Part shown: one piece after another, positions 38,150 to 46,773 of the stretch
How the letters are laid out: each line of letters opens with the position of its first letter
How positions within the stretch are numbered: the first letter of the stretch is position 1
From: Planctobacterium marinum
Lineage (GTDB): Bacteria > Pseudomonadota > Gammaproteobacteria > Enterobacterales > Alteromonadaceae
Direction: 5' to 3'
DNA: 64,000 nt
Assembly: GCF_036322805.1 (NCBI RefSeq)
Contig: NZ_AP027272.1
Coordinates: 3,286,001 to 3,350,000, forward strand
Made by a program: the position numbers and the translations under genes
Notes under the pieces: model-generated
The model's input: the letters and a program-made list of their open reading frames with translations, nothing else
Told to the model about the DNA's origin: nothing
Database searches by the model: none

Positions 38150-39559
38150 ATGGAAAATTTAAACCTGGCTGGCGCTACCATTTCAGTGTGCGACGATGAT
38201 CCCGTGGTTGTCACCACCCTGCGACTGGTATTAGAAAAACAAGGATTTAAGGTGCTCAGTTCAACAAGCCCGGGAGAGTTACTGCATCAACTGCAGCATC
38301 AGGATATCGCCTTGATCTTGATGGATATGAACTTTCAATCTGATACCACTTCGGGCAAAGATGGCATCGCCCTACTGGAATCCATCAGGGAAAGGGACAC
38401 GGAAACACCTGTAGTGATCATGACTGGGTGGGCCAGTGTTGAGCTCGCTGTATCTAGTATGCAAAAAGGGGCGAATGATTTCATTCAGAAGCCGTGGGAA
38501 AACACCCGTCTGTTATCCATCATTAACACGCAACTAAAACTCGCCCAGAGTCACCATCAAACCCGCTCGCTGCAACAAGAGAACAAAATACTCAGAGCGG
38601 AGTTATCCGGTTACGACAGCGAAGGAATGGTCATTCATTCGAAAACCATGCAGCAATTTGTTAAGAAGCTGGAGCAGGTGGCCAGAACCGATTCGAATCT
38701 TCTGCTGACTGGCGAAAATGGCACCGGAAAAAGCATGTTTGCCCATTGGGTTCATGAGCACTCCAATCGCAATAAGCAACGCTTCGTTGAAGTCAATATG
38801 GGTGCCATCACCGAGGCGTTATTCGAAAGCGAGATGTTTGGCCATAAAAAAGGCGCCTTTACCGACGCCAAAGCAGAACACATAGGTCGCTTTGAACTGG
38901 CCAATCGGGGTACCTTATTTTTAGATGAAATTGCCAATCTACCGCTGTCACAACAAGCGAAACTACTGCGAGTTCTGGAGTCGCAACAATTTGAAAAAGT
39001 GGGCAGTACCCTGACGCAAAAAAGTGATGTACGCGTCATAAGTGCCACTAACGCAGTCGTTGAAGATCTCATTCAACAGGAGCTATTTCGCAGCGATTTG
39101 TTTTACCGACTCAACACCGTACAATTGCAAGTACCACCATTGCGCAACCGCAGTGAAGACATAATACCCCTTGCTCAACATTTTGTTTTGAAATTTGCAG
39201 CCAGGTACAAAAAAGCGGTTGTGCAAGTGGATCATAAGGCGCAGCTCTCATTGCAAGAATACCACTGGCCGGGAAATGTCAGGGAATTGTCTCATGTGAT
39301 AGAACGCGCGGTTATTTTTGCAGAATCAGAAACTTTGCAAAACAATGACTTAACCTTGCCAGACACACCGCTTTCGGTTATCGAATCTGAGCAGCTAAAT
39401 CAAAAACAGGATACGGAAATGGCGACGATGGCGGAAATTGAGCAGCAAACGTTACAGCAGCGCTTAGCCGCCTTCTCAGGCAATGCTACCGAGGCTGCCC
39501 GTTCATTGGGATTGAGTCGCAGCGCCTTTTATCGCAGACTGGACAAATACAAGGATTAA
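38150..39559 (+). CDS. Sigma-54-dependent response regulator (NtrC family)
   Basis: 469 residues. Receiver: acidic pair DDD near 15-17, phospho-Asp D59 (ALILMDM), Lys in QKPW at 114. AAA+ sigma-54 interaction domain: Walker A GENGTGKS (188-195), sigma-54 contacting loop GAFTDA (235-240) with Asp in place of the usual Gly, Walker B GTLFLDEIANL. C-terminal Fis-type helix-turn-helix (ATEAARSLGLSRSAFYRRL). It should activate sigma-54 promoters after phosphorylation. The kinase gene follows 11 bp later and the transporter operon ahead has a sigma-54-like site. Confidence 0.92.
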   Translation: MENLNLAGATISVCDDDPVVVTTLRLVLEKQGFKVLSSTSPGELLHQLQHQDIALILMDMNFQSDTTSGKDGIALLESIRERDTETPVVIMTGWASVELAVSSMQKGANDFIQKPWENTRLLSIINTQLKLAQSHHQTRSLQQENKILRAELSGYDSEGMVIHSKTMQQFVKKLEQVARTDSNLLLTGENGTGKSMFAHWVHEHSNRNKQRFVEVNMGAITEALFESEMFGHKKGAFTDAKAEHIGRFELANRGTLFLDEIANLPLSQQAKLLRVLESQQFEKVGSTLTQKSDVRVISATNAVVEDLIQQELFRSDLFYRLNTVQLQVPPLRNRSEDIIPLAQHFVLKFAARYKKAVVQVDHKAQLSLQEYHWPGNVRELSHVIERAVIFAESETLQNNDLTLPDTPLSVIESEQLNQKQDTEMATMAEIEQQTLQQRLAAFSGNATEAARSLGLSRSAFYRRLDKYKD

Positions 39560-39570
39560 AACCAACTATC

Positions 39571-40887
39571 TTGAAGACTCCGCATTTCAATTTCGAACAG
39601 AAACTATTTAGCCTGGTTGCAGGAATTGGCCTGTTAATAACAATTGTGGCAACGATTGCCATGTGGCAGGCACAGACCTCCATTTATCTTATGAGTCTGG
39701 TTGTCATCATAATGCTCAGTCTGGTGTTAATGAGCAGTTGCTGGATCAAACATCAAGTTACTACGCAATTTTATACCCTCGCCAACCTGCTGGAGGCCGT
39801 TTCTGAAGGCGATTATAGCCTGCGCGGAAAACAGGCAAGAAAAACCGGCGCGTTGGCGGAGCTGACTCGGCAAATCAATAGACTTTCCGATACGCTGACA
39901 GTGCAGCGCCACGAGGTCAAAGAAAGCCAGCTTTTATTGAGTAAAATAATCTCCCATATTGATGTAGCGGTATTTGCCTGGAATGAGCAAGGTCTTATCT
40001 CGCTGGTAAATCCAGCAGCCTGTGCTCTGTGTAAACAGCCCGAAAGCGAACTTTTAAACAGCGAAGTTAAGGCCATTGTGCCGGGCTCATTCCTGACGGC
40101 GAGAGGTGGTGTGTTAGAACATGACTTTGCTGGCAAACAAGGTAAGTTTCATGTTTTCAGCGATCATTTCATGGAACAAAATCATCGTCATACACTGCTT
40201 TTCATCAATCATGTGGAAGCGTTATTACGGGCCGAAGAACTCAAAGCCTGGAAAAATCTGATAAGAGTATTGAGTCATGAAATTAATAATTCCCTGGTTC
40301 CCATTCAATCACTCAGTGAACTAATGCTGCAAGAACAAGTGGTTCAGGACAATCCATCTTTAAAAGAGTCCACCGAAATTGTCTCCGAACGAGCTCGCAG
40401 TCTTTCGACATTCATTGCCGCTTATAAGCGTTTAACTCATACCCCAAAACCCAAATTACAGGCATTGTCCATAGCGGAACAACTGCGCAAAGTAACGCTG
40501 TTATTTCCGGAGCAGGAGTTTTCAATCCAATGTCAGTTAGAAAGCCCTGTGCAAGCGGATGCCATATTGTTGCAACAGCTACTGATAAACCTGGTAAAAA
40601 ATGCCATTGAAGCGCAATGCATTGCCAATGTCGAAACAGCCATTGAAATCAAAGCTGCCATAAACAGCGATATAGCGAATATCATCATTCGTGACCATGG
40701 TAATGGCATCAATAACCCTGAAAACCTGTTTGTGCCTTTCTACAGCACCAAAGCTGACGGCTCAGGTATTGGCCTTGCTTTGAGTCGTCAGATTATCGAA
40801 GCCCATCACGGCCAGCTCAAACTGCAAAATCACCCCGAAGGCGGCTGTGAAGCCAGGCTCAGCCTGCCTGCGTTTCTCTCTTTGTAA
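39571..40887 (+). CDS. Sensor histidine kinase (membrane, PAS-like)
   Basis: 438 residues from a TTG start; the AAGGA that would serve is 15 bp upstream, so it may be translationally coupled. Two membrane segments (LVAGIGLLITIVATIAM and LMSLVVIIMLSLVLMSS, about 14-52) with almost no periplasmic loop; a HAMP-like linker (LANLLEAVSEGDYSLRG), a PAS domain (SHIDVAVFAWNEQGLISLVNPAA), H-box LSHEINNSLVPI and HATPase (NLVKNAIEA, RDHGNGI, SGIGLALSRQII). The HisKA helix is short and like the NtrB/nitrogen-regulation class. It most likely phosphorylates the adjacent sigma-54 regulator; the sensing region suggests a membrane-embedded stimulus. Confidence 0.88.
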   Translation: MKTPHFNFEQKLFSLVAGIGLLITIVATIAMWQAQTSIYLMSLVVIIMLSLVLMSSCWIKHQVTTQFYTLANLLEAVSEGDYSLRGKQARKTGALAELTRQINRLSDTLTVQRHEVKESQLLLSKIISHIDVAVFAWNEQGLISLVNPAACALCKQPESELLNSEVKAIVPGSFLTARGGVLEHDFAGKQGKFHVFSDHFMEQNHRHTLLFINHVEALLRAEELKAWKNLIRVLSHEINNSLVPIQSLSELMLQEQVVQDNPSLKESTEIVSERARSLSTFIAAYKRLTHTPKPKLQALSIAEQLRKVTLLFPEQEFSIQCQLESPVQADAILLQQLLINLVKNAIEAQCIANVETAIEIKAAINSDIANIIIRDHGNGINNPENLFVPFYSTKADGSGIGLALSRQIIEAHHGQLKLQNHPEGGCEARLSLPAFLSL

Positions 40888-40946
40888 TTTTTCAGTTATT
40901 ATCACGGTTACAGTTTCTTTTTGTTATGAATTTCAGGAGTCCTGCC

Positions 40947-41546
40947 TTGGCCAGACCGCGCAGCTTTTGCGAACAACAAGTCATTAATGCCGCGATGAAT
41001 GCATTTTGGCAGCATGGCTATGAAGCAACCTCTATGTGTGACCTGGAGAATGCCACAGGACTCAAGCGTATCAGTATCTACAATGCATTTGGCGATAAAG
41101 AGGGTATGTTCCTTGCCGCATTAGATATGTATCACGAGCAAGGTAAACAGCTTTTTCAAAAGGATGTCCCCAACGCCGGACTGGATGGCATTGAAATGCT
41201 ATTTGACAAAATCAGCAGCAAAAGTGAGTGCGACAGTCCAAATCATTGCGGTTGTCTGATGGTCAACGCATTGTTGGATATCAACAAATCGAGTCCAGCT
41301 ATAAAAGACAGACTGTTACGTTTCAAAACTCAGGTAGAGCAAGCCTTCCACAAAGCATTAGAAAATGCCCGAGAGCAACAAGTCATCTATGCTGACAACG
41401 ATATTATCGACAAACGAGCGAAGTATCTGTGTGGCTGCCTATGGGGAGCAATCGCCACTATCAGAATTGAGCAAGACCCAACGGCGTCTCGTGCCATGGT
41501 AGCAATCATCAAGGAAACCATAGCTCAGTGGCGGAATCCGAGCTGA
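40947..41546 (+). CDS. TetR/AcrR family transcriptional regulator
   Basis: 199 residues from the TTG at 40947, chosen because AGGAG (40935-40939) is 7 bp upstream and the protein then starts MARPRSF, the usual beginning for its close family; an ATG at 40926 would add seven residues. The N-terminal helix-turn-helix (AMNAFWQHGYEATSMCDLENATGLKRISIYNAFGDKEGMF) is intact. The C-terminal part has a CGCLMVNALLDI stretch and two later Cys. Ligand and target unknown. It follows the histidine kinase gene by 59 bp but its own promoter is likely. Confidence 0.85.
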   Translation: MARPRSFCEQQVINAAMNAFWQHGYEATSMCDLENATGLKRISIYNAFGDKEGMFLAALDMYHEQGKQLFQKDVPNAGLDGIEMLFDKISSKSECDSPNHCGCLMVNALLDINKSSPAIKDRLLRFKTQVEQAFHKALENAREQQVIYADNDIIDKRAKYLCGCLWGAIATIRIEQDPTASRAMVAIIKETIAQWRNPS

Positions 41547-41717
41547 AATCACCGGTTAAAATATCGGACTGTGTCTGCAGCTATTACAGGCCAGAAGCAC
41601 CTAAATCGTGCAAGACGCACTAAAATCATCCATTGCCAGCGACTTAACTCGCCTCCCTTCTTCTGTGAAAATCCCTATCCGACTGATTTATAATAACTTT
41701 TTATAACATATAAATGT

Positions 41718-41733
41718 TGGCACAATACTTCCT
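41718..41733 (+). promoter_or_regulatory. Candidate sigma-54 promoter upstream of small protein gene
   Basis: TGGCACAATACTTCCT fits TGGCAC-N5-TTGCT with a single change (G to C in the -12 GC pair, C retained). Distances are correct. The predicted start is near 41745, giving a leader of about 120 nt that includes a hairpin before the ATG at 41865. Confidence 0.5.
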
Positions 41734-41765
41734 TGTAGATTGCCATAATTCGTTCATCGGATTGT

Positions 41766-41818
41766 GGGAGGCACGAAGTCGGGGTCAGCTTCGGAAGAAT
41801 AAAAATAATAAGCCTCCC
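41766..41818 (+). promoter_or_regulatory. Structured leader or small-RNA-like element
   Basis: Outer stem GGGAGGC (41766-41772) with GCCTCCC (41812-41818) encloses an inner CGAAG/CTTCG hairpin (41774-41793). It is followed by TGTTCTTTCTC. It could be an attenuator, a riboregulator or the 3' end of a short RNA started at the sigma-54-like site. Confidence 0.4.
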
Positions 41819-41864
41819 TGTTCTTTCTCAAAGATATTTTCAACGCGAGTTGAGGAATACAAAT

Positions 41865-42077
41865 ATGAGCGCACAAAAAAAGCCTGAAAAGGTCACTCAC
41901 ATCAGTCGCAACTCAAATTTTCGAGGGGCACAGTCCTACATGTCCGGTGTATCGGATAGCAATCATGAAAAGGTCGCAGAAGCCAGGCATCAGCAAGAAA
42001 TGGAAATCGGAGCGGTTCAGGAAAAACTGTTAATTCTGATCAACGAACTTGAAGAGCTACTGGACGAAAACAACTAA
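41865..42077 (+). CDS. Small hypothetical protein, partly disordered with C-terminal helix
   Basis: 70 residues from the ATG at 41865, preceded by GAGGA with an 8-bp spacer. The N-terminal half is polar and probably disordered (KKPEKVTHISRNSNFRGAQ); the C-terminal half is a charged helix (EIGAVQEKLLILINELEELL). No known family recognised. It lies 318 bp after the TetR gene and 281 bp before the pseudo-receiver gene, and behind a sigma-54-like site. Confidence 0.65.
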   Translation: MSAQKKPEKVTHISRNSNFRGAQSYMSGVSDSNHEKVAEARHQQEMEIGAVQEKLLILINELEELLDENN

Positions 42078-42358
42078 TACTGGCCGGTATTTACCGATAA
42101 CAAAGTATCAATTCAATTTTCCTGTTCAATAATCAAACAAAATAAATTGGCAATTAAATCACCCTTGAGATGTATTTATGTGGGACAAATTCCTCAAATT
42201 ACATTCAATTACAATTAAACTTTAAGATTGTTTGATATGTAGGAAATGTCGTACATACTTTTCAGTAAAGGCATACAGCACCGCATTGTTCCTGAAGCTA
42301 AATTTAGAAACATCACGCACGATAAACTATATATCAAACGGATTTTTTGGGGGTGTTC
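42078..42358. other. 281-bp AT-rich intergenic region
   Basis: Nothing firm seen. CGGTATTTACCG (42085-42096) is a weak hairpin soon after the small gene. No convincing promoter match was found before the next gene, whose GGGGG run at 42349-42353 serves as a ribosome-binding site. Confidence 0.4.
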
Positions 42359-43948
42359 GTGAATAGCAAGGTGAGCAAAAAACTAAAAATTCTGATAGTC
42401 AATCAAAACATGGCTGCGCGCAGCGAGCTAAAGACAATGCTTGCTAATCTAAATCAACCTGACGTCGATTTAATGAGGGATGGGAGGGATTTAGTTGGTC
42501 GCGAACAATCTTTCAAATACGACCTCATTTTTATTCGAGAGGACCTAGGATATAGCCTCACGGGTGTTAATTTAGTGCGGTATTTAACACGCTCCAATTT
42601 GATACCCAAATGGTGTAAGTTTGTAATTCTAACTGATAACGCTCAAACAATTTGCGCCAATCCAATTTTTCGTCATTTGCGCACTGAGGTATTAGAATTT
42701 CCTCTGAACTATAAAATGATTGAAAACTCCATCAATGCCACTATTGAATCCTTGGATATTTTCCAAAATATATTGAAGAACCTGAATCAAATATCACCGA
42801 GTGTTTTAATTAAAAATATTAAGAATATTGATCCGGGTAAATTTGATCAGACACACAAAGACGAGCTATTAGAGTTAAAAATAAAACTATTGCTACAAGG
42901 TCGCAGACCTGACCTGGCCTGGAGTATTTCGGAAAAAATTGCTTTGAGTTCCGATCGCGTCAGAGAACAACTGTTTATCAGTTTTAGTGTCGGAGACAAA
43001 CGACAATTTTTGCATACTTTGGATAACGCAAACGGCTCTGAGATTTTGCGCAAAGGCTGTATCTATTATCAAACTCTATACAACTTGTTTAACGAAGAGC
43101 CAGAGTTGGCTTTACGCCACTTTGAAAAGTTAGAGGAAAACACCCTTCATCCCAATGAGATAGAAAGCCACGCACTGCTCCTGCAAAAAGTTCAGGGACT
43201 CACCAAGGCCATCAACTATTTAGATGAAAAAGAAGCAATCAAGTGCGACGGCTTCGATCTTAAAAACAGTATCTCATTGATCCGTCTACTTTGTTACTCC
43301 ATGGCATTGCTGAGCGGCAATACAGACGGTCTTTCCGCCGCCAAAATACATGAACGAATGATAGACATCATTCGCAATAACACCTGGGCTAAAGGCTCAT
43401 TTAAGTACAATATTTACAAACCTTTTATTCTCTTAGGTCTTGCCGCCTTACAGGGCAAGCAATTGCTGTCGAATTTCGAAAAGCTTTACGATCTACGCCA
43501 CCAACTGGACGTCAAGCAACTCAATATACTGCTGTTTGTGGCACACAAGTACGGTTTGGATAATCAGGCCATCGAAGTACACAAAATGTTGGAACGCAAT
43601 GCCGCAAGACTGGAAATCAGTCCAGAATTGATTAGCTTTGAGATAACCCATTCTGAGGTCATGGCTCGCACTCTGGACAGAGAAAAACAAAAGCAGCGCT
43701 ACCTGTTATTAGCGGATTTGCATACTAAATCAGGGCGTGTCTATCGGGCACTCAGAAAATACTATAAAAGCCATCAATTATTTGGCTCTGATGACAGTGA
43801 AAAACTGAAGATGTTGGGCATTATGCACGAGTTAGGATTGAAAAATTATTGGAGTTTCAAATCTATCCAGGTACTTGAAGGGATACAGAGCCAAAAGCTA
43901 GACAAAGACCAAAAAGCGCTAATGGGCAAACTGAAAAGCTCGGCATGA
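42359..43948 (+). CDS. Pseudo-receiver/helical-repeat (TPR-like) protein
   Basis: 529 residues from the GTG at 42359, preceded by TTGGGGGTG; GTG at 42353 and TTG at 42347 are alternatives. The first 125 residues are receiver-like (KLKILIVNQNMAARSELKTML, YDLIFIREDLG, KFVILTD, VLEFPLNYKMI) but the phospho-Asp position reads Arg in IFIRED, and the acidic pair is absent (VNQN), so it probably cannot be phosphorylated normally. The remaining 400 residues are helical with tetratricopeptide-like repeats (LKIKLLLQGRRPDLAWSISEKIAL, YYQTLYNLFNEEPELALRHFEKLEENT, KQRYLLLADLHTKSGRVYRALRKYYKSHQLFG). It could act as a protein-binding partner. No cognate kinase adjoins it. Confidence 0.75.
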   Translation: MNSKVSKKLKILIVNQNMAARSELKTMLANLNQPDVDLMRDGRDLVGREQSFKYDLIFIREDLGYSLTGVNLVRYLTRSNLIPKWCKFVILTDNAQTICANPIFRHLRTEVLEFPLNYKMIENSINATIESLDIFQNILKNLNQISPSVLIKNIKNIDPGKFDQTHKDELLELKIKLLLQGRRPDLAWSISEKIALSSDRVREQLFISFSVGDKRQFLHTLDNANGSEILRKGCIYYQTLYNLFNEEPELALRHFEKLEENTLHPNEIESHALLLQKVQGLTKAINYLDEKEAIKCDGFDLKNSISLIRLLCYSMALLSGNTDGLSAAKIHERMIDIIRNNTWAKGSFKYNIYKPFILLGLAALQGKQLLSNFEKLYDLRHQLDVKQLNILLFVAHKYGLDNQAIEVHKMLERNAARLEISPELISFEITHSEVMARTLDREKQKQRYLLLADLHTKSGRVYRALRKYYKSHQLFGSDDSEKLKMLGIMHELGLKNYWSFKSIQVLEGIQSQKLDKDQKALMGKLKSSA

Positions 43949-44004
43949 TAGCAGAGCTTAACAAGCTGAAAACAAGATATCACTAAGCTCAGATACACCA
44001 AGCA

Positions 44005-44187
44005 TTAAGCGGTGGTATTAATATTTTGTCCGATATTTCCTGTAGCAGGTGGAGTTTCACGATTTTCCTGTAAGGTGGTTTCTTGTTGCTGTTGCGTTTG
44101 GCGGGTTACCTGCTCTGTCTGATTAGCCGACGCCCCTTGAATTGTCGCCAAACCTTCCGCGATACCTGATGGTGCACCGACTTGCAT
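44005..44187 (-). CDS. Small Gln-rich hypothetical protein
   Basis: 60 residues, GAGGGG 8 bp before the ATG, which is one of the best ribosome-binding sites in this region and argues for a real gene. The sequence is low in hydrophobics, rich in Gln/Thr/Asn (VTRQTQQQQETTLQENRE) and probably disordered. It resembles small proteins encoded near motility and chemotaxis genes in related bacteria, but I recognise no named family. It converges on the pseudo-receiver gene and is downstream of the hydrolase gene on its own strand... with a 106-bp gap. Confidence 0.6.
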   Translation of the reverse strand: MQVGAPSGIAEGLATIQGASANQTEQVTRQTQQQQETTLQENRETPPATGNIGQNINTTA

Positions 44188-44293
44188 AACTTGCCCCTCT
44201 ATCTGGTTACTTAAACGCTGCGTTTAGATGAGCGTTGAAGATGTATTTAGTTTATATTTTAACCAATCAACATAAAAATTTCCACCCTCGTGG

Positions 44294-45259
44294 CTACAGG
44301 GTGATCTCCAGGCCATCCCAAGCCGCGACAATATCAAGCGATTGCTGATTTTCCGGGGTTATCAGGGATAAAAAGCTTTGAGCCTCTTCCAGGTTCTGAA
44401 AAATCTCATCATCATTGTGAATAGGATCGTGATGAAACAAGCACAGTTTTTTCGCCTTTGCCCTCAAACAAAGCTCCACTCCCATTAAGTTACTGGAATG
44501 TCCCCAATCTTCTTTCAAGGTGACTGATTCCAATAAACTGTACATGGCGTCAAAAACCACTAAATCCGCGTCTTTAATAAACTGCACAAAACGATCAAGC
44601 TCTTTCTGATCCTCAACTTTGTGTTCCGAATCGGTAGAATAGACAATGCTCTTTCCCGCTTTATTGAAGCGATAACCGTAAGAATCGCCTTCATGAAGTT
44701 GCAAAAGCGCCTCAACTTCATAACCGTTAACCTGTACTGTTTGCCCCGGATTAAACACGTGAAACTCGATATTGGCCGCTAAGTTGTCAAAATTAACAGG
44801 AAATCCAGGTGAGCCGTGTTGCGCCTTTATGGCTTGCTCCAAGACACTATGACAGCCATAAATCTTTATTGTGTGTCCCGGCAGATATGCTGGTGTAAAA
44901 AAGGGAAAACCCATGATGTGGTCCCAGTGCAAATGAGACATAAATATATGGAATGTTTTGCTGCGTTGCAGCGCCTCGTTTTTGAGGTAATAACCACCGA
45001 ATTCTCTCAGACCTGAGCCCATATCGCACAGCAGATAGTCTCCGGCGCCATCATCAATCTCAACACAACTGGTATTGCCACCGAAACTGGATACATCTGG
45101 GAATGGCAAACTATCCAAAAATGGCGTGATATCGTCGTAAGTCGCAACGCCCGCATCCACCGCTTTTATTAACACCTGCTCCAATCTTGATCTAATATCG
45201 CGCGCATTGGGTGCCACAGGAATGGAACCACGAGTTCCCCAAAACTTCACTGCCGGCAT
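44294..45259 (-). CDS. Metallo-beta-lactamase-fold hydrolase
   Basis: 321 residues. MPAVKFWGTRGSIPVA is the opening of the lactonase/phosphodiesterase-type MBL subgroup. Metal motif SHLHWDHI (H-x-H-x-D-H), then HEGDSYGYRF, YSTDSEH and FHHDP supply the remaining ligands. GGGGG upstream of the ATG. Related proteins cleave cyclic nucleotides, phosphonates or RNA, often with a two-component or CBS/PilZ neighbour; here no neighbour indicates a substrate. Cytoplasmic. Confidence 0.85.
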   Translation of the reverse strand: MPAVKFWGTRGSIPVAPNARDIRSRLEQVLIKAVDAGVATYDDITPFLDSLPFPDVSSFGGNTSCVEIDDGAGDYLLCDMGSGLREFGGYYLKNEALQRSKTFHIFMSHLHWDHIMGFPFFTPAYLPGHTIKIYGCHSVLEQAIKAQHGSPGFPVNFDNLAANIEFHVFNPGQTVQVNGYEVEALLQLHEGDSYGYRFNKAGKSIVYSTDSEHKVEDQKELDRFVQFIKDADLVVFDAMYSLLESVTLKEDWGHSSNLMGVELCLRAKAKKLCLFHHDPIHNDDEIFQNLEEAQSFLSLITPENQQSLDIVAAWDGLEITL

Positions 45260-45417
45260 AATTCCCCCAGATTACTGATTTAATACGGTTTTGCTATTTG
45301 CAATAGTGATGGCAGAATACCACAATTGCTATTGGCAAAAGGTCTAATAACAATAATAGATATAGTAAAAAGGTAGCCTGGATTGAGCTAAAGGCCGAAT
45401 CAGAGAGAACATTCACC

Positions 45418-46773
45418 ATGGAAAACCCACAAAATAGCGTGCCGGATAGCACCCACCCCCCCCAGGACGACGAGCCTTTACGGCTACCTCTTAAAGACAA
45501 GAGTTTCACATCTTTCAGTAAAATTAAGCTCAAGTTAAACGAGCTTACCCAGCCCTTACGATTGCGTTTCAAGCGCCTATCTGACTGGTTCAACGGCAAA
45601 TTCAAAGACCTATCATTTTCCCAATGGTGTTATTTTCTTGCTGCCATCATGCTACTGAATTTTTTGAGCGAACCTCAGGACGATGAAGATTATTGGCTAG
45701 TGGTGGGTGTTATTGCTGGTGTTGGACTGCTCAGAGAGTTGTGGCAAACCTTTATGAGGATATGGGAACACACCTTGGGCAAGGGTGTCTTGTTCGTACT
45801 GTATGCCTCAACCGCGAACATCGCCCTGGCTGTATCAGCATTAAAGATCAACAGCATATCCGGTATTGAACCTCAAACATTCGTGTTTACTATGGGTTTC
45901 ACCACCATGCTTATGCTGCCCTTTTGGCTTTTACTGGCATCTGTATTTTTCCTCGGTTCAGCCATTGTATTACTGAGCCTTTGGTCATCGCTAAGCTTTA
46001 TTCTACGTATTTTCCGCATCAAGCTTAAAACCCATTGGGAAGACAAATCTTTTGCTGTACTAACCATGTGGATGCGTATATTTTTCATTCCTTTCCTGAT
46101 GGTCGTATTATTTAAATTCTTAGAGCCCTACGCAGAACAAATTAATGTGTTTGATGATTTCAACCCCACAGAAAACCTGGCCACCTTGTCTCAAGAAGAG
46201 TTGTTGAATATTGCCAGTGCCGTGCGCAACCAAGAGCAAGTCCCGTTAACCGAAGAACAACAAGCGCTAATCAATGAGTCCGGGCTATCCACCATTGAGA
46301 TAGGCATGCTGCGCAATATGTCGGAGCAGGACCTGGCTGACTTATCAGAGTCAGTACAATCAGGTCAATTAGGAGAGCTAATACGCCGGGCACAAACAGA
46401 GGACAAAACAACAGAAGATGCGAAAGTATTCTCTATTAATTTCGGTGACAGGGATGGCGATACCAGCAGTGACAGCGACACAAACTCCTCTGCCGGTACT
46501 ACCTCAGCAAACAGCACAGCAGAAAATGCTGACGCAGAGACAGAAAAAGAGGATGAAGAAGCAAAAGAACGCTCCAGAACCCTGGATAAGCTCATCGCTA
46601 GCTTTATCTACCAGTTTGAAGCCTATCGCTACTCAGCGTGCCGAAAAGAAGCGAATCAACGAGTTCTCACCATCGATGAAAACACCATTTTTGTGGTAGA
46701 AAAAGACAAAACTCAGGAACTGGGCTACAAATTTTCGGTTGCCGCTTGCGTGCCGCAGTGGGCAGACGAATAA
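45418..46773 (+). CDS. Multi-pass membrane protein with acidic C-terminal domain, unknown function
   Basis: 451 residues. A polar N-terminus (1-65) precedes about five or six membrane segments (about 70-90, 92-110, 120-142, 157-192, 206-236), then a soluble C-terminal half with an acidic, Ser/Thr-rich stretch (SSDSDTNSSAGTTSANSTAEN, ADAETEKEDEEAKERSR) and a conserved-looking end (YQFEAYRYSACRKEANQRVL). The C-terminus contains a hairpin at the DNA level overlapping the stop. No family recognised. Transcribed divergently from the MBL-fold gene. Confidence 0.75.
   Translation: MENPQNSVPDSTHPPQDDEPLRLPLKDKSFTSFSKIKLKLNELTQPLRLRFKRLSDWFNGKFKDLSFSQWCYFLAAIMLLNFLSEPQDDEDYWLVVGVIAGVGLLRELWQTFMRIWEHTLGKGVLFVLYASTANIALAVSALKINSISGIEPQTFVFTMGFTTMLMLPFWLLLASVFFLGSAIVLLSLWSSLSFILRIFRIKLKTHWEDKSFAVLTMWMRIFFIPFLMVVLFKFLEPYAEQINVFDDFNPTENLATLSQEELLNIASAVRNQEQVPLTEEQQALINESGLSTIEIGMLRNMSEQDLADLSESVQSGQLGELIRRAQTEDKTTEDAKVFSINFGDRDGDTSSDSDTNSSAGTTSANSTAENADAETEKEDEEAKERSRTLDKLIASFIYQFEAYRYSACRKEANQRVLTIDENTIFVVEKDKTQELGYKFSVAACVPQWADE

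Larger units (their letters stand above)
41547..41864. other. 318-bp intergenic region with a sigma-54-like site and a structured leader
   Basis: No open frame. Holds the two elements listed separately at 41718 and 41766. Confidence 0.6.

Noticed and set aside
42080-42110. Flagellar sigma-28 promoter (ACCGATAA near 42093)
   Set aside because: The -10-like octamer matches but no TAAAGTTT-like -35 lies at the right distance.
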